From: Methanolobus profundi
Lineage (GTDB): Archaea > Halobacteriota > Methanosarcinia > Methanosarcinales > Methanosarcinaceae
Assembly (NCBI RefSeq): GCF_900114835.1
Contig: NZ_FOUJ01000008.1
Span: 1 to 64,000, forward strand
Length of the DNA: 64,000 nucleotides
Direction of reading: 5' to 3'
The notes beneath the pieces are model-generated. The model was not told the DNA's origin. It was given only the letters and a program-made list of their open reading frames with translations, and ran no database searches. This document shows, piece by piece, positions 25,596 through 37,753 of this stretch. The position numbers and the translations under genes are program-made. Positions within the stretch are counted from its first letter, which is position 1; every line of letters begins with the position of its first letter.

Positions 25596-27797
25596 TTACA
25601 TGCTAAGGTAGTCAGATGCTTGTGGAAGCTCCTTCTTGAGTCCCTTCCTTTCTCTTATTCCGCTGACTATCTCTGCGGTAAGGTTAGTTGGAAGTGTGTC
25701 AAATCCTGAGAACTCTGTGCTCCACATTGCACGGCCTTCAGTTGCAGATCTGATGTCTCCTGCAAATCCGAAAAGTTCGGATACTGGTGCCCTGGACTCG
25801 ATTATTGTCATGTCTCCTTCTGAGGTCATGTCAATGATAATTCCACGACGTCCCTGGATCTCCTTGGTTGCACCACCCATGTTATTCTGTGGTACCTGGA
25901 TGAATACCTTCTGGTATGGTTCAAGGAGTGTGTCATCAGCCATTAACATTGCTGCCTGGATACCCTGTCTGGATGCAGGTATTACCTGTGCTGGTCCTCT
26001 GTGGACAGCATCCTCGTGTAACTTTGCGTCAACGAGCTTGACCTTTACGCCCATACATGGTTCCTTTGAAAGAGGTCCTGCTTTCATTACTTCCTGGAAT
26101 CCTTCAAGGATAAGTTCCATGGTTTCATTGAGGTGCTGGATACCTTTTGTGACATCAATGTAAACATTGCTCTCGAAGATGTCCACAATACCCTTAGCTT
26201 CATCTTTGTCAAGACCTGCTGCCATGAGCTTCTCTCTGCGCTCTACCTCAGGCATACGCATGGATATCTCGCCAGCCTTGATAAGGTCTCTGACGCCTTC
26301 CTCGAGTGGCTCGACCTCAACATAGAACCTGTTGTGTCTGTTCGGGGACTTTCCTTCTACTGGTCCGGCGTGGCCACGAATGGTCTCACGGTAAACTACA
26401 ATAGGTGGTGTTGTTGTGATCTCTACACCCTTGTCACGCTCGATCCTGTGAGCAATAACTTCGAGGTGAAGTTCACCCATACCAGCCATTAAGTGCTCAC
26501 CGGTCTCTTCGTCCAGTGTGATCTTAAGTGTTGGGTCTTCCTTTGCGACCTGTCTCAATACTTCAACAAGCTTTGGAAGATCCTTCATGTGCTTAGCTTC
26601 GACAGCAACGGTAACTACAGGCTCACTTGCGTGAGTGATACTCTCGAAAGGCTCCATGCCTTCAAGGGTGGTTACTGTTGAACCGACAATAGCATCTCTA
26701 AGTCCTGTTACAGCTGCAATGTTTCCTGCAGGGATGTTCTCTACTTCAAGTCTCTTTGGACCCATGAAAACACCGACCTGCTGGATCCTGTTGGTCCTTG
26801 ATGTACCGGATACATAAACTTCCATACCACGTTTGAGTGATCCGCTGAACAACCTTCCGGTTGCAACTTCACCTGCATGTGGGTCCATGGTAATGTCTGT
26901 AACCATGAAAGCAAGGTCTCCCTGTGGATCTGCACTTGCCATTGACTTTGCGATCTTTGTTTCCTTGTCTCCATGCCAGATAGCGTTAACTCTGCCTTCC
27001 TGTGCCTGAAGTGGGGATGGAAGGAACCTGATAACCATGTCGTTGAGAACTTCGTGGAGTGGGCACTTGTCTGCAAGTTCCCTTATCTTTTCAGGATCAT
27101 CTGCTTTATTATAATCATAGATCTGCTGGAAAGTTACTCCGGTCTTCTGCATCATTGGTACGCTGATAGCCCAGTTGTACAATGCTGAACCGAAAGCCAC
27201 AGTACCTTCTGCTGCGTCTACTCTCCATCCTGCCTTGTAGCGTTCTTCGTTCATACCTTTGATGAGCTTGTTGACGTGGTCAATAAGCTTACCGAGTCTG
27301 ATCTGCATTTCCTGTCCGTCGACCTGCAACTCATTGATGAGACGGTCAACCTTGTTGATGAAAAGAACCGGCTTGACGTGTTCCTTCAATGCCTGCCTGA
27401 GAACGGTCTCTGTCTGTGGCATTGTACCTTCTACAGCATCAATTACTACTACAGCACCATCTACTGCACGCATTGCACGTGTAACGTCACCACCAAAGTC
27501 TACGTGGCCTGGTGTGTCGATAAGGTTGATGAGATATTCCTGGTCCTCATACTCGTGGACCATTGAAACGTTTGCGGAATCAATTGTAATACCTCTCTCT
27601 TGTTCCTCTTCATCAGAATCTGTCCAGCATGCGTTACCTGCAAGCTCTTTTGAGAGCATGCCGGCGCCTGCAAGAAGGTTATCTGATAAAGTTGTCTTTC
27701 CGTGATCGATGTGCGCAACAATACCGATGTTACGTATCATCTTTGGCTGACTCATGAGCGCTGCTACACGGTCCACCATTTTATCATTTCTAGCCAT
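25596..27797 (-). CDS. fusA: Elongation factor 2
   Basis: 733-aa translocase GTPase. [17 protein letters not shown] and NKVD are the GTP motifs. [16 protein letters not shown] near residue 600 carries the His converted to diphthamide in archaea. Length and domain order are usual for archaeal EF-2. It lies downstream of rpsG in the conserved str-like order. Confidence 0.95.
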   Translation of the reverse strand: MARNDKMVDRVAALMSQPKMIRNIGIVAHIDHGKTTLSDNLLAGAGMLSKELAGNACWTDSDEEEQERGITIDSANVSMVHEYEDQEYLINLIDTPGHVDFGGDVTRAMRAVDGAVVVIDAVEGTMPQTETVLRQALKEHVKPVLFINKVDRLINELQVDGQEMQIRLGKLIDHVNKLIKGMNEERYKAGWRVDAAEGTVAFGSALYNWAISVPMMQKTGVTFQQIYDYNKADDPEKIRELADKCPLHEVLNDMVIRFLPSPLQAQEGRVNAIWHGDKETKIAKSMASADPQGDLAFMVTDITMDPHAGEVATGRLFSGSLKRGMEVYVSGTSRTNRIQQVGVFMGPKRLEVENIPAGNIAAVTGLRDAIVGSTVTTLEGMEPFESITHASEPVVTVAVEAKHMKDLPKLVEVLRQVAKEDPTLKITLDEETGEHLMAGMGELHLEVIAHRIERDKGVEITTTPPIVVYRETIRGHAGPVEGKSPNRHNRFYVEVEPLEEGVRDLIKAGEISMRMPEVERREKLMAAGLDKDEAKGIVDIFESNVYIDVTKGIQHLNETMELILEGFQEVMKAGPLSKEPCMGVKVKLVDAKLHEDAVHRGPAQVIPASRQGIQAAMLMADDTLLEPYQKVFIQVPQNNMGGATKEIQGRRGIIIDMTSEGDMTIIESRAPVSELFGFAGDIRSATEGRAMWSTEFSGFDTLPTNLTAEIVSGIRERKGLKKELPQASDYLSM

Positions 27798-27838
27798 ATT
27801 TACTACCTGATCTTAATTTACTAAATGCCAAGGCTTGA

Positions 27839-28399
27839 TTAACGTGCTGCCTTTGCGACTCTTTCCTTCGCATCTTTCCTGTTGATGGAGAAGCATTTTG
27901 CATCGCGGTTAGAAGCTGCGATAAGTTCTGATGCGAGGCATTCTGCTGCACTTCTCTTTGATTTGAAAGCAGCCTTGTTTGCGCCCATTGTGATGTACCT
28001 GAGTGCGCTGTCAACACGTCTCTGTGGAGCAGTGTCCACTGCCTTTGGTACAGATATTCCACCGTACTTAAGCCTGACAACTTCTTCCCTTGGACCTGCG
28101 TTGGAGATAGCCTCTACCAGTACCTGTACAGGGTTCTTCTTTGTTCTTGTGTTGATCACATCAAAAGCTTCAGAGACTATCATCATAGCTCTCTGCTTCT
28201 TTCCAGTGTTCTGTTCGTTGCGCATAACATTGTTGACAAGACGCTCAACGATGCAGATGTCTGACTTGTTGAACTGCTGTCTTGCATGCTTTCCGTTTGT
28301 GTGAGGGATGATCACAGGGTCAAGGTTAACGTACCTTATAATTCCCTGGTCAGCGACCTCAACTTCAGTGAGATCCCATTTCCCAAATAATTTATACAT
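27839..28399 (-). CDS. rpsG: Ribosomal protein S7
   Basis: 186-aa uS7 ([55 protein letters not shown]). The frame is open 11 codons further upstream, but ATG 28399 has AAGGAGAT at good spacing and matches the usual archaeal N terminus. It starts four bases after rpsL ends. Confidence 0.95.
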   Translation of the reverse strand: MYKLFGKWDLTEVEVADQGIIRYVNLDPVIIPHTNGKHARQQFNKSDICIVERLVNNVMRNEQNTGKKQRAMMIVSEAFDVINTRTKKNPVQVLVEAISNAGPREEVVRLKYGGISVPKAVDTAPQRRVDSALRYITMGANKAAFKSKRSAAECLASELIAASNRDAKCFSINRKDAKERVAKAAR

Positions 28400-28403
28400 A
28401 TGA

Positions 28404-28832
28404 TTATCTCCTTGGTTTCTCTTTACGGCCAATGACCATTTCTCTTAAACATACGTTGTTTACAGCAGTGACCTTGAAGCGCACACCGGGAATATCACCC
28501 ATTGCACCACCCATACGGCCACCAATTCTCTCTACTGTAACTTCGTCGTGCTCGTCGATAAAGTTGATAGCTCCGTCTCCAGGGCAGAATGCTGATACCT
28601 GACGACCGTTCTTGATCAACTGTATTCTTACACACTTTCTGATAGCTGAGTTTGGCTGTTTAGCCTCTATGCCCACCTTCTCAAGCACAATGCCTCTTCC
28701 CTGAGGTGCACCACTGAGTGGATCTGCTTTGATGTCAAGTCCGAGTGTACGTCTGTTATAGCGTGAGTCCTTCCATCTTGCATCCTTTCGCATGCGCTGG
28801 ATAGTGTGAGCTGCATATTTTCCATTTGGCAT
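28404..28832 (-). CDS. rpsL: Ribosomal protein S12
   Basis: 142-aa uS12 of archaeal/eukaryotic type. [30 protein letters not shown] is the decoding-site loop, with PNSAIRK. AGGAGG precedes ATG 28832. Confidence 0.96.
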   Translation of the reverse strand: MPNGKYAAHTIQRMRKDARWKDSRYNRRTLGLDIKADPLSGAPQGRGIVLEKVGIEAKQPNSAIRKCVRIQLIKNGRQVSAFCPGDGAINFIDEHDEVTVERIGGRMGGAMGDIPGVRFKVTAVNNVCLREMVIGRKEKPRR

Positions 28833-28884
28833 ATATTATGTCCTCCAATTTATGTCTTTGATGAGTATGATATTATTCGATGAA

Positions 28885-29310
28885 TCATTGCAGGATGACA
28901 TCATCTATATCGTGATGTCGCTTTGCAACAAGTTTGACCTTTTCAATGTTTTTCCCATTACGTCCTATGGCAAGACCTTTGTCCTTATTGGATACTTCTA
29001 CATAAGCCAATCGCTTATTGTTCCTGCTTGTAATGTTCACCGATCTGACAGATACCGGACTGAATGCGTTCTTTACGAATGCAACAGGTTCGTCCGAGTA
29101 TTCGACGAGATCGATCTGCTTGTCCACCGTCTTTTTCATCCGGTTGATGTGGTCTCCTTTTTTCCCAATGGCGGCGCCCATGTCGCCTGCCTTTATCACA
29201 TATATTATCCTGCCATCGTCAATAATACAGTCTTTGACAGTTGCCCCTGTAAGTTTTTCAAATAATGCGATGTATCGGATACCTTCGGTGGATAGCTTGA
29301 TCTCGCCCAA
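28885..29310 (-). CDS. nusA: Archaeal NusA-like KH-domain protein
   Basis: 141-aa RNA-binding protein consisting of two KH domains (IGKKGDHI and IGRNGKNI), lacking the N-terminal and S1 parts of bacterial NusA. It is a predicted transcription elongation/termination factor. It sits between rpl30e and rpsL as in other euryarchaea. No ATG is available: TTG 29310 has AAAGGAG eight to nine bases upstream, whereas TTG 29319 touches that site, so 29310 is preferred. Confidence 0.88.
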   Translation of the reverse strand: MGEIKLSTEGIRYIALFEKLTGATVKDCIIDDGRIIYVIKAGDMGAAIGKKGDHINRMKKTVDKQIDLVEYSDEPVAFVKNAFSPVSVRSVNITSRNNKRLAYVEVSNKDKGLAIGRNGKNIEKVKLVAKRHHDIDDVILQ

Positions 29311-29324
29311 ATATCGCAACTCCT

Positions 29325-29612
29325 TTAAGCGGCAGCCAGAATATCGGACTCGCCGCTGTCAATGATCGCCATTGCAGCGATGAGGAATGGTTTTCCGCAT
29401 GCAGGTCCGAGTTCTGTTCCTGTGCCTGGGTAGTTGAGTATCGGTACGTTGGTGCTTTCTATCTTGGCCCTTACTTCTGCAGGACAGTTTGCAGCGAGTA
29501 CTACCATTTTAGCTTCATTACTTGTGGCAGCATCGATAGTCCTGTTGGAACCAATGATCACCTTTCCGGTCCTGATCACTTTGATCAGTGCTTTGTCAAT
29601 GTTAATGTCCAT
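29325..29612 (-). CDS. rpl30e: Ribosomal protein L30e
   Basis: 95-aa eL30 ([46 protein letters not shown]). It is an L7Ae-fold protein of the large subunit, in its usual place after rpoA2. Confidence 0.95.
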   Translation of the reverse strand: MDINIDKALIKVIRTGKVIIGSNRTIDAATSNEAKMVVLAANCPAEVRAKIESTNVPILNYPGTGTELGPACGKPFLIAAMAIIDSGESDILAAA

Positions 29613-29716
29613 TTATATCAACTCATTTATAACGTCAGTTTGAGATTTGTATTAATAAGTGATTCCGTATATTTACTTTCTGGTTGTTCTTTATATATCT
29701 CTATATAATGAACCAA

Positions 29717-30859
29717 TTATCTGGTAATTAGATGTACGTCTCCGGTTCCCAGCTTTATAGGCTGGCCCACGATAATGTTCTCCGTTACACCGTTGAGCTC
29801 ATCGCGGTCTCCACGCATTCCAGCATCAAGCAAGTGGTTCACAGTAACTTCGAACGCTGCACGCGCGAACACACTGGCTTTCTCTCCGGAAATACCGTGC
29901 CTACCGATTTGCTTCACTTCACCATCACAGCACATAATATCAGATACGAGCATTATGTGTCTGATATCAACAGTAAGACCTTGTTCTGAAAGTGTGTTGA
30001 TAGCTTCTGTGATGATCGAGTTCCTTGCAGCCTCGACACCGAATACCTCGTATATCTCTCCGATATTGTTCGTGGATGTCCTTGTAACATCTACTCCCTC
30101 TATCTGGAGTACTTCTTTCAATTGTGATCCTTCAGTATAAAGGGTGTATTCCTCGCCATCTTTTCTGATAACGACCCTTTTGATACCTTCGATACCTTTC
30201 AGTGTAATTGAATGAATGTTCTTTGCAAGCTGGAGAAGTTCACGGTATGATGGCGCGTTAGGGGTCACAATGACCTGGTTCGCAACACTGCCTGATACAT
30301 TTACCATTACATCGAGCTCCTCTCGAAGCTTGTCTGCAATGTCATCAGCGGAGAGTGCTCTCTGCATCAATGTTTTCTCGTGAAGATCAATGATAAGCTG
30401 CATGTTGGCAAGGTCCGTTGTGATGTCTGCAAGATGTTCGATATGAGTTGCCTCTATCTCCCATGCAAGACTACGTGCCTTATCCCTGTCATTTGCATAA
30501 TCTTCTTCCAGTGCGATCGTCATCATTGGTGTGCTTGGTTGTTTCCTTGCATCCACGATCTCAATGAGACGTGGCAGACCAAGTGTAACGTTAATTTCAG
30601 CGACACCAGCGTAGTGGAAGGTACGCATGGTCATCTGAGTACCCGGTTCACCAATGGATTGTCCTGCAACGACACCTACTGCTTCACAGGGTTCCACACA
30701 TGCATATTCGTAACTGGCCATCACCTGCTCAACGATCTCTTCAAGCTCTTTCTTTGAGACTCCTACTTTCATCACGTCGTCCTTTAAGGTCTTCATGATG
30801 TTCTTTGGCAGATCAAGTCCGCTGATCATTGCATCAATAGTAGCTTCACTGATTGTCAT
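29717..30859 (-). CDS. rpoA2: RNA polymerase subunit A''
   Basis: 380-aa C-terminal part of the largest RNA polymerase subunit. [36 protein letters not shown] is the trigger-loop/bridge region. [41 protein letters not shown] is the conserved C-terminal block. It follows rpoA1 directly. Confidence 0.96.
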   Translation of the reverse strand: MTISEATIDAMISGLDLPKNIMKTLKDDVMKVGVSKKELEEIVEQVMASYEYACVEPCEAVGVVAGQSIGEPGTQMTMRTFHYAGVAEINVTLGLPRLIEIVDARKQPSTPMMTIALEEDYANDRDKARSLAWEIEATHIEHLADITTDLANMQLIIDLHEKTLMQRALSADDIADKLREELDVMVNVSGSVANQVIVTPNAPSYRELLQLAKNIHSITLKGIEGIKRVVIRKDGEEYTLYTEGSQLKEVLQIEGVDVTRTSTNNIGEIYEVFGVEAARNSIITEAINTLSEQGLTVDIRHIMLVSDIMCCDGEVKQIGRHGISGEKASVFARAAFEVTVNHLLDAGMRGDRDELNGVTENIIVGQPIKLGTGDVHLITR

Positions 30860-30860
30860 T

Positions 30861-33506
30861 TTAGTTCACCTCCTTCCCGGTGACTCTCCTGACGATACGG
30901 TGAATAGCCTCAGGTTTACTATAGTCACTCTTTGTGGAGTCAATACCGTCCTCTCCATACTTGAACTGGACAATAACTCCACGTGTTTCACGTACCGATC
31001 CGTCATACTGGACCTCAAGGTCCTGCAATGCGTTAACAAGTCTTCTCTGCAGGTAACCTGACTGGGAAGTACGGACCGCAGTATCTACAAGACCTTCACG
31101 ACCACCAATTGCGTGGAAGAAGTATTCGGTCGGGTTCAGTCCGCTCTTATAACTTGCTTTTACGAATCCGTGAGCATCTGCACCAAGGTCACCCTTATCG
31201 AAGTGTGGGAGTGTCCTTCCTGCATAACCTCTTCTGATCCTTTCACCACGAACCGCTTGCTGTCCGACACAGGCAGCCATCTGGGTAAGGTTAAGCATTG
31301 AACCTCTTGCTCCTGACTTTGCCATCAACACAGCAGAGTTCTCAAGACCAAGCTGCTGACCTGCAATATTACCGGTCTGGTCCCTGGCCTTACCGAGTTC
31401 CTGCATGATCTTCATTTCGATCGTTTCCTGAAGGGTACGTCCTGGCAATGGTTCGAGTTCCTTTGCTTCATAAGCTTCAATGAGCTTTGAAACTCTCTCT
31501 TCAGCTTCATTCAGGAGATTTCCGATCTGGATCTTTGCAGTAGTTGGAATATCTTCATCACTTATACCGAAACTAAGACCCGTCTTCATCACACCACGGA
31601 TAGCAAGTCTGGTAAAGTCATCTACGAAATTAGCTCCTGCTTCAGGACTGTATTCCTTCACGACCTTATCGAGGATCTTGCCCTTGAATGCACCAATGGA
31701 CTGTTCGTCAATAGTACCCTGGAGCATCTCTCCATCTTCTATGACAACATATGCATTGTATTCGCAGTCTCTCTTCTTACAGGTATCACACTTGAAACAA
31801 GCCTGTGCAGGGAATTCCAGATAGAGTCCTTTAGGGAGGATCTGACTGAAGATCTGCTTACCGTTCCAGAGTGGTTCTCCGTCCTCAGAGTAACTTGCCG
31901 GCTCCGGCAGGACTCTGATATCGGATTTCCTGAGCAGTTCCAGAGCAGCGTTCTTTGTGATCGCGTTCTCGTTCCTTGTAAGAAGGAAAAGACCTGAGAT
32001 GTGGTCGTGTATACCACCAATGATAGGTCCTCCGAAACGTGGGGAAAGGATGTTCTCCTGGACCTGCATGAGGATGCTGGCCTCTGCCCTTGACTCCTCG
32101 GTCTGCAGAACGTGCATGTTCATTTCGTCACCGTCAAAGTCAGCGTTGTATGGTGCACATACTGCAGGGTTAAGTCTGAATGTCTTGAATGGAAGTACCT
32201 TGACCCTGTGAGCCATGATACTCATCTTGTGAAGTGAAGGCTGTCTGTTAAAGAGAACGATGTCTCCATCCATGAGCTGTCTCTCGACAGTCCATCCTAC
32301 CTCGATCTTCTCAGCGAGTTCTTCCTTGTTGATCTCAGATACTCTGATACGCCTACCGTCATCACGTATTGCATAGTTTGCACCAGGGTGGACCTCTTTA
32401 CCACGCTGTACATACATACGGAGGAGCTCAAGGTTCCTTGATGTGACCTTTTCAGGAATTGTCATCTGCTTGGCAATTGCAAAAGGTACACCAACTTCGT
32501 TGATACTAAGGTTAGGGTCAGGTGATACTACAGTACGTGCAGAGAAGTTCACACGCTTACCTGACAGACTTCCTCTGAAACGTCCTTCTTTACCCTTAAG
32601 ACGCTGTGTGAGTGTCTTCAGTGGCCTTCCTGATCTGTGTCTGGCAGGAGGTACACCTGATACTTCATTATCGAAGAATGTTGTAACATGGTACTGGAGC
32701 AGTTCCCACAGGTCCTCTATAATAAGTTGTGGAGCACCAGCATCCCTGTTCTCCTGGAATCTCTGGTTGATCCTGATAATATCTACAAGTTTGTGGGTCA
32801 GGTCATCTTCACTGCGCTGACCGGATTCAAGGGTAATTGAAGGTCTGACAGTTACCGGTGGTACCGGAAGTACTGTAAGGATCATCCATTCAGGCCTTGC
32901 GCTTGATGGGTCCATTCCCAGTACCTTCACATCCTCATCAGGGATGTTCTCGAAGCGGTCACGGATCTCGGTAGGTGTGAGTTTGTGTCCATCCTCTACG
33001 TAGTCGCTTGGTTTCTCGAATTTGATCTCAAGCTGGTCTGTAGAACAGTATGGGCATGATTTGGACTTACGTGCTTCCTTGAATACTTCGTTGATGATGC
33101 TGTCAGGGAGGTGTCCCATTTCCTTTGCTGTGCTTAACTGGTCAAGGAATTCTTGTTTCTTACTTGCATCAAGGAGAAGCCTGCTACAGTTGCGGCAGAC
33201 CGAACGCAGTGTCTTGCGTATTGTCTTGTTGAATCCTACGTGAATTACCGGGGCGACCAGATCGATGTGTCCGAAGTGTCCCGGACATTCTCCTGCACGG
33301 CTTCCACAGGTCTTACATTTAAGACCTGGGTCAATAACTCCAAGACGAAGGTCCATAAGACCCATGTCTATTGGATAACCGTCGTCATCATAAGTGTCAG
33401 CGGTAATGATCGCTGTCACACTCATTTTCCTGACTTCTCTGGGTGAGAGCAGACCGAATTTTATCGCGCCGACCCTTTTTGGAATTGATGGTATATCATT
33501 GTTCAT
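30861..33506 (-). CDS. rpoA1: RNA polymerase subunit A'
   Basis: 881-aa catalytic subunit. [10 protein letters not shown] holds the Asp triad for Mg2+. Zinc motifs near the N terminus are [17 protein letters not shown] and CPYC. A further Cys-rich loop, [12 protein letters not shown], lies near residue 575. [21 protein letters not shown] is also canonical. It ends one base before rpoA2. Confidence 0.96.
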   Translation of the reverse strand: MNNDIPSIPKRVGAIKFGLLSPREVRKMSVTAIITADTYDDDGYPIDMGLMDLRLGVIDPGLKCKTCGSRAGECPGHFGHIDLVAPVIHVGFNKTIRKTLRSVCRNCSRLLLDASKKQEFLDQLSTAKEMGHLPDSIINEVFKEARKSKSCPYCSTDQLEIKFEKPSDYVEDGHKLTPTEIRDRFENIPDEDVKVLGMDPSSARPEWMILTVLPVPPVTVRPSITLESGQRSEDDLTHKLVDIIRINQRFQENRDAGAPQLIIEDLWELLQYHVTTFFDNEVSGVPPARHRSGRPLKTLTQRLKGKEGRFRGSLSGKRVNFSARTVVSPDPNLSINEVGVPFAIAKQMTIPEKVTSRNLELLRMYVQRGKEVHPGANYAIRDDGRRIRVSEINKEELAEKIEVGWTVERQLMDGDIVLFNRQPSLHKMSIMAHRVKVLPFKTFRLNPAVCAPYNADFDGDEMNMHVLQTEESRAEASILMQVQENILSPRFGGPIIGGIHDHISGLFLLTRNENAITKNAALELLRKSDIRVLPEPASYSEDGEPLWNGKQIFSQILPKGLYLEFPAQACFKCDTCKKRDCEYNAYVVIEDGEMLQGTIDEQSIGAFKGKILDKVVKEYSPEAGANFVDDFTRLAIRGVMKTGLSFGISDEDIPTTAKIQIGNLLNEAEERVSKLIEAYEAKELEPLPGRTLQETIEMKIMQELGKARDQTGNIAGQQLGLENSAVLMAKSGARGSMLNLTQMAACVGQQAVRGERIRRGYAGRTLPHFDKGDLGADAHGFVKASYKSGLNPTEYFFHAIGGREGLVDTAVRTSQSGYLQRRLVNALQDLEVQYDGSVRETRGVIVQFKYGEDGIDSTKSDYSKPEAIHRIVRRVTGKEVN

Positions 33507-33519
33507 CCTTGATCACTCC

Positions 33520-35334
33520 TCATACAGCATCCTCTAGTTGCAGTCTTGGAGCTACACCAAGGGACTTGATCTCATCAAGCAGTAGTTTGAATGCGTAACT
33601 CATGTCTACAGGGTGGATGTCCGTCTCAGCACCACAGTTAGCGCAGTATCTGACATTCCTCTTCCTGTCGAAGGTTGCTACCATTCCACAGTGTCCGCAG
33701 ACAAGTTCTGTTACTTTATCTGACTCATCGAGAAGTCTTTCTTTCAGTGTCATTGCAGCACCGTGTCCGATAAGGACATCACGCTCCATTTCTCCGAAAC
33801 GAAGACCTCCTTCACGGGCACGACCTTCAGTTGGCTGCCTTGTAAGCACCTGTACAGGTCCACGGGACCTTGCATGCATCTTTGATGCGACCATGTGGTG
33901 CAGTTTCTGGTAAAGGATAACTCCTACGAACACATCTGCCTGTATCTTCTTTCCGGTTACACCATCAAAGAAGACTTCCTTTCCTGTGTGTGCAAATCCA
34001 TGCTCTTTAAGGCCTGCACGCAGGTCATCTTCATTCTCTCCTGAGAATGCAGTTGCATTGATCCTTCTTCCTTCCATGGAACCGACCTTACCTCCGATCA
34101 TCTCAAGCACGTGACCGACGGTCATACGTGAAGGGATCGCGTGAGGGTTGATAACAAGGTCAGGGACCAGTCCTTTCTCTGTGAACGGCATGTCGGCAAA
34201 AGGTACAATAAGTCCGATAACTCCCTTCTGACCGTGTCTTGATGCAAACTTGTCACCGATCTCTGGGATCCTCTGGTCTCTTATCTTTACCTTTGCAAGA
34301 CGTGTTCCGTTTATTGATTCTGTGATTATTACTGTGTCAACGACTCCTTTTTCGTTGGAGCGCATTGTGATAGCACTTTCTCTGCGCTGCTCAACTGTTA
34401 TTCCGAAGTCGGACTGTTCTTCAAGGAAACGTGGCGGACTTGTCTTTCCGATAAGCACATCATTTGGACCGACCTTTGTCTCAGGGTTCACAAGACCATC
34501 GATATCAAGGTTTGCGTATGCCTCCGGGCTACGTGCTCCTCTGAACTCGGAGTCAGGGATCTCGAACTTGTCTTCCTGTCCTCCAGGGTAACGTCTTTCC
34601 TCACCCTCAAAGGTCCTGATGAAGTGACTTCTTCCAAGTCCTCTCTCAATAGAGCCCTTGTTGAAGACCAGTGCATCTTCAATATTGTGTCCTTCGTAGG
34701 ACATGACAGCTACAACAAAGTTCTGTCCTGCAGGCCTGTCATCGAAATGGATAGATTCACAGGTCTGTGTCCTTACCATTGCTCTCTGTGGGTAATGCAG
34801 GAGGTGTGCACGGGTGTCCGGTCTAAGCTTGGTGTTGGATGTTGATACACCGATACATTGCTTGACCATCGCTGCACCCATTGTGTTACGTGGGGATGCG
34901 TTGTGTTCCGGATAAGGTACCATTCCTGTACAGATACCTAACATAAGTCCCGGATTGATCTCCATGTGGGTGTGCTTGTCTGTGATGTGTTCCCTGTAAA
35001 GGGCAATAAATGCATTTTCTTCTTCTTCGGAATCGAGGTACTCTACCTTACCGGCCTTTGTCAGGTCGTCATAGGACATCTTGCCCTCAGCAAGGAGTGC
35101 CTCCTCTTCTTCCGTCATGAGTGCTTCTCCATTGCTCACGATGATGAGCGGCCTTCTTGCACGGCCCATATCAGTGTTAATGAGCACTTCATGTATGTCT
35201 TCGTAATATGTGATATTGATCTGCTTTGAGATCATTCCTGTTCTGCGCTGTTCTCTGAGGTCATGTATCAGTTCAACAGGGTCAGTATGGGTTCCTATGA
35301 GTTCTCCATTCAGGAAAACTTTAGCTTCATTCAT
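33520..35334 (-). CDS. rpoB1: RNA polymerase subunit B'
   Basis: 604-aa C-terminal part of the second-largest subunit. It contains the active-site Lys region ([23 protein letters not shown]) and the zinc motif [22 protein letters not shown] near the C terminus. ATG 35334 overlaps the rpoB2 stop by eight bases and uses GGGAGGAC within that gene; an ATG seven codons earlier is less plausible. The B''/B' split is a methanogen/halophile trait. Confidence 0.96.
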   Translation of the reverse strand: MNEAKVFLNGELIGTHTDPVELIHDLREQRRTGMISKQINITYYEDIHEVLINTDMGRARRPLIIVSNGEALMTEEEEALLAEGKMSYDDLTKAGKVEYLDSEEEENAFIALYREHITDKHTHMEINPGLMLGICTGMVPYPEHNASPRNTMGAAMVKQCIGVSTSNTKLRPDTRAHLLHYPQRAMVRTQTCESIHFDDRPAGQNFVVAVMSYEGHNIEDALVFNKGSIERGLGRSHFIRTFEGEERRYPGGQEDKFEIPDSEFRGARSPEAYANLDIDGLVNPETKVGPNDVLIGKTSPPRFLEEQSDFGITVEQRRESAITMRSNEKGVVDTVIITESINGTRLAKVKIRDQRIPEIGDKFASRHGQKGVIGLIVPFADMPFTEKGLVPDLVINPHAIPSRMTVGHVLEMIGGKVGSMEGRRINATAFSGENEDDLRAGLKEHGFAHTGKEVFFDGVTGKKIQADVFVGVILYQKLHHMVASKMHARSRGPVQVLTRQPTEGRAREGGLRFGEMERDVLIGHGAAMTLKERLLDESDKVTELVCGHCGMVATFDRKRNVRYCANCGAETDIHPVDMSYAFKLLLDEIKSLGVAPRLQLEDAV

Positions 35335-36973
35335 CGAGAAGTCCTCCCATGTCATCTAATGAATCAGAATAGTTCGTATACCCGATCGGTTCTGGCTTCA
35401 CATCTTCTTCCACTACGGTCTTAACTTCAAGCTCTTCAATGAAATCATCAAGCTCTTCATCATATTCAGGAAGTGCTTTCAGTGATGAATTGAGTACTGT
35501 CTTCACGACGCCAAGGTCATAAAGCACATTCTTGAGCTTCTTTTCTTCATCTGAACCGGTTGAAAGTTCTACCATCTGTGCAAAGTTCTTCACAAGACCA
35601 CAATTCGGACCTTCCGGAGTCTCTGATGGACAAAGTCTTCCCCATTGTGTAGGGTGAAGATCACGAGCTTCGAAGTGTGGCTGTGCCCTTGAAAGTGGGG
35701 AAATTACACGCCTGAGGTGAGAAAGTGTTGATATGTAGTCTGTTCTGTCAAGCAATTGTGATACACCAGTTCTGCCGCCTACCCAGTTACCAGTTGCAAG
35801 TGGGTGCTGCAGTCTGTCTGTGAGTACGTCTGCTCTTACAAGGGTGATCACATTGAGCTCACGGTTCCTCATATTAGCTCTCTCTAGCTGATATTTGATA
35901 TCTCTTGAGAGCCTGTTGAATGCAACCCTGAACAGGTCTTCCATAAGGTCACCTGTGAGCTTTAATCTCTTGTTCGAGTAATGGTCCTTATCATCCGGAT
36001 TACGCCTTCCAAGTGCCAGCTCGAAACAGGATTCTGCCATCCTTCCAAGGAAGTTTGCCTTTGCAGCTCTGTCAGTTGGTTCGTTCCCAAGATGTGGTAA
36101 AAGGTATCTGTCAATAACGTAGTTCGCACGTTTGATCTGGTAGTCCCTTGCCTGTCCTGAGGCAACTCTTGACCCGATCTTCTCCATTGCATCCTCGATG
36201 TTGTCGACCTCTGCTTCTTCAAGGTTCTCGAACATGAACTTCATGATCTCAGGGTCTGTGGATACCGCTTTTACAAGCTCTTCGTCAGTCTCCACACCGA
36301 GCGCTCTCATAAGTGTGATAAAATTGATACGTCCTGAAATTGAAGGGAATGATACTTCGAGAAGTGATTTTCTACCTCTCTCTACGACCACAAGTGCCCT
36401 GTATCCTCTTCTCTGTGAGAATACCTTTGATACTTCGATGGTGTCGCCATATCTTTCACCGAATTCAGTGAGTATCTTGTTCGGAGCGAGGTCTTCCAGT
36501 GTCATGACCACACGCTCTGTTCCGTTGATGATGAAATATCCTCCTGGGTCCAGTGGGTCCTCTCCGAATTTGACCATCTCTTCCTCGGTGAGCTCTGTGA
36601 GGTTACAGATGTTGGATTTGATCATCACCGGGAGCTGTCCGATCTTTGCTTCCTGTGGTTCTTTTTCCTCATCATTCTCAACTACACTCATCTGAAGGTA
36701 GAGTGGCGCTGAGTATGAGAGGTTCCTGAGCCTTGCCTCATTTGGATAGAGGTTCTCAATAGCACCATCTGCCTCTTTTACCACTGGGTTCTCTACTCTG
36801 ATAGTACCCAGTTTGATGTATGTATCTTCGAGGTCAGTTTCGATGATCTGCTGTTCATCGATGATCTTTTGCAGACCGCTCTCCAGAAACTTATTATAGG
36901 AATCGATATGATGCTGTACGATCTTATCTTTCGTGAAGAACGAACGTGGGATCTGTCCTTTAGTTAACGCTAT
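35327..36973 (-). CDS. rpoB2: RNA polymerase subunit B'' (apparent AUA start)
   Basis: 548-aa N-terminal part of the second-largest subunit (protrusion and lobe domains). [36 protein letters not shown] and [33 protein letters not shown]-type blocks are present, the second as [16 protein letters not shown]. The first ATG/GTG/TTG in frame is GTG 36784, but that would cut off conserved sequence. The frame stays open upstream and encodes [20 protein letters not shown] then [16 protein letters not shown], the normal B'' N terminus, up to two stop codons before 37000. No standard start codon exists there. An ATA at 36971-36973 preceded by GAAGGTG is the best start. Confidence 0.85.
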   Translation of the reverse strand: MALTKGQIPRSFFTKDKIVQHHIDSYNKFLESGLQKIIDEQQIIETDLEDTYIKLGTIRVENPVVKEADGAIENLYPNEARLRNLSYSAPLYLQMSVVENDEEKEPQEAKIGQLPVMIKSNICNLTELTEEEMVKFGEDPLDPGGYFIINGTERVVMTLEDLAPNKILTEFGERYGDTIEVSKVFSQRRGYRALVVVERGRKSLLEVSFPSISGRINFITLMRALGVETDEELVKAVSTDPEIMKFMFENLEEAEVDNIEDAMEKIGSRVASGQARDYQIKRANYVIDRYLLPHLGNEPTDRAAKANFLGRMAESCFELALGRRNPDDKDHYSNKRLKLTGDLMEDLFRVAFNRLSRDIKYQLERANMRNRELNVITLVRADVLTDRLQHPLATGNWVGGRTGVSQLLDRTDYISTLSHLRRVISPLSRAQPHFEARDLHPTQWGRLCPSETPEGPNCGLVKNFAQMVELSTGSDEEKKLKNVLYDLGVVKTVLNSSLKALPEYDEELDDFIEELEVKTVVEEDVKPEPIGYTNYSDSLDDMGGLLDE

Positions 36974-37059
36974 GATAGCACCTTCTTTGTGTGATTTGTA
37001 TTATTATAAAATGGTAAAAAAAGCCATGACAAATGGTCTCTATGTGCTGATCGCTCCCT

Positions 37060-37296
37060 TTAAGCGATCACTAGTCTGTAATAGAATGCCTCATCGGCAG
37101 TCTGACTGTTACGGGTAATTTTGACAACTTCCCCAACTTGTGCCCCAATTTCCTGTATTATCGGATCAACGACCTTTATCTTGGGTAGTTGTTCCTTCTC
37201 AATTGCATATTGCTTTAAAACAGATCTAAGTTCATCTTCCGGCATGATCTCATGTTTCGGGATTAACTGGTGGTCGAGCAGGCTAAATTTTCTCAC
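37060..37296 (-). CDS. rpoH: RNA polymerase subunit H (Rpb5-like)
   Basis: 78-aa subunit that binds the jaw of archaeal RNA polymerase (FSLLDHQLIPKHEIMPEDELRSVLKQY, KITRNSQTADEAFYYRLV). GTG 37296 is eight bases after GGAGGAG and matches the family length; the open frame upstream lacks a site. It is the first gene of the rpo-str cluster. Confidence 0.93.
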   Translation of the reverse strand: MRKFSLLDHQLIPKHEIMPEDELRSVLKQYAIEKEQLPKIKVVDPIIQEIGAQVGEVVKITRNSQTADEAFYYRLVIA

Positions 37297-37351
37297 TATT
37301 ATTACTCCTCCCTCAAAAATGTGAACGTGAACACTCCTGTGCAAAGTGTGG

Positions 37352-37425
37352 CGGGCTCGTAGGGATTTGAACCCTAGGCCGTCTGGTTAAAAGCCAGACG
37401 CTCTGCCTGACTGAGCTACGAGCCC
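37352..37425 (-). tRNA. tRNA-Lys (anticodon TTT)
   Basis: The minus strand gives acceptor GGGCTCG/CGAGCCC and anticodon stem TCTGG/CCAGA around CTTTTAA (anticodon TTT). The T arm is CTAGG/CCTA-type with TTCAAAT. Discriminator G is followed by CCA in the genome (37351-37349), so the 3' CCA may be encoded. It lies 56 bp upstream of rpoH on the same strand. Confidence 0.93.
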
Positions 37426-37753
37426 AATATGTTGTTGGGTGGGTTTGCTGAGGCTGCTTCACGTTCATCGACTTCGGTGTAGCGGGTGATAGAGGCACTT
37501 ATAGTATATAATTCTTTTGTGCTTTCCCAGTATCTTCAAACTACTATAATTTACAATGATCTACTGGTACTTATAGGTTTTTTATTAAAGTAGATTTAAA
37601 CTGGTGAAAAACAGAATGTTTATATCATATTATTTCTGCTTTTTACAAAGTAGACGTGGATTTCTCACTCCACTGCTCCAGATCCCTGCTGAAAAAAGTG
37701 ATATTTAATGGTGTAGCGACTTGATGTATCGCTTTTTGAAAAAAGAAGGGGAC
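37426..37753. other. Intergenic region between tRNA-Lys and the hydrolase gene
   Basis: No protein gene is visible. AT-rich sequence about 37500-37570 is the likely minus-strand promoter region of tRNA-Lys and the rpo cluster. A plus-oriented GTTTATATC near 37617-37625 could promote a short transcript across 37645-37740, but I see no recognisable RNA fold. A T-run on the minus strand (about 37734-37748) just past the stop at 37754 is a plausible terminator of the hydrolase gene. Confidence 0.4.

Noticed and set aside
25636-26163. Plus-strand open frame of 175 codons
   Set aside because: Antisense shadow of the fusA 3' end.
35756-35765. Further CACAATTGTG-like match within rpoB2
   Set aside because: Only a half-match (CAATTGTG) inside a coding region and far from a promoter; not counted in the regulon.
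36933-37118. Plus-strand open frame of 61 codons across the rpoH-rpoB2 junction
   Set aside because: It overlaps the true N terminus of rpoB2 on the other strand and has no support.
37645-37740. Possible C/D box or other small RNA downstream of a TATA-like element
   Set aside because: No proper C and D boxes or stable fold could be made out.
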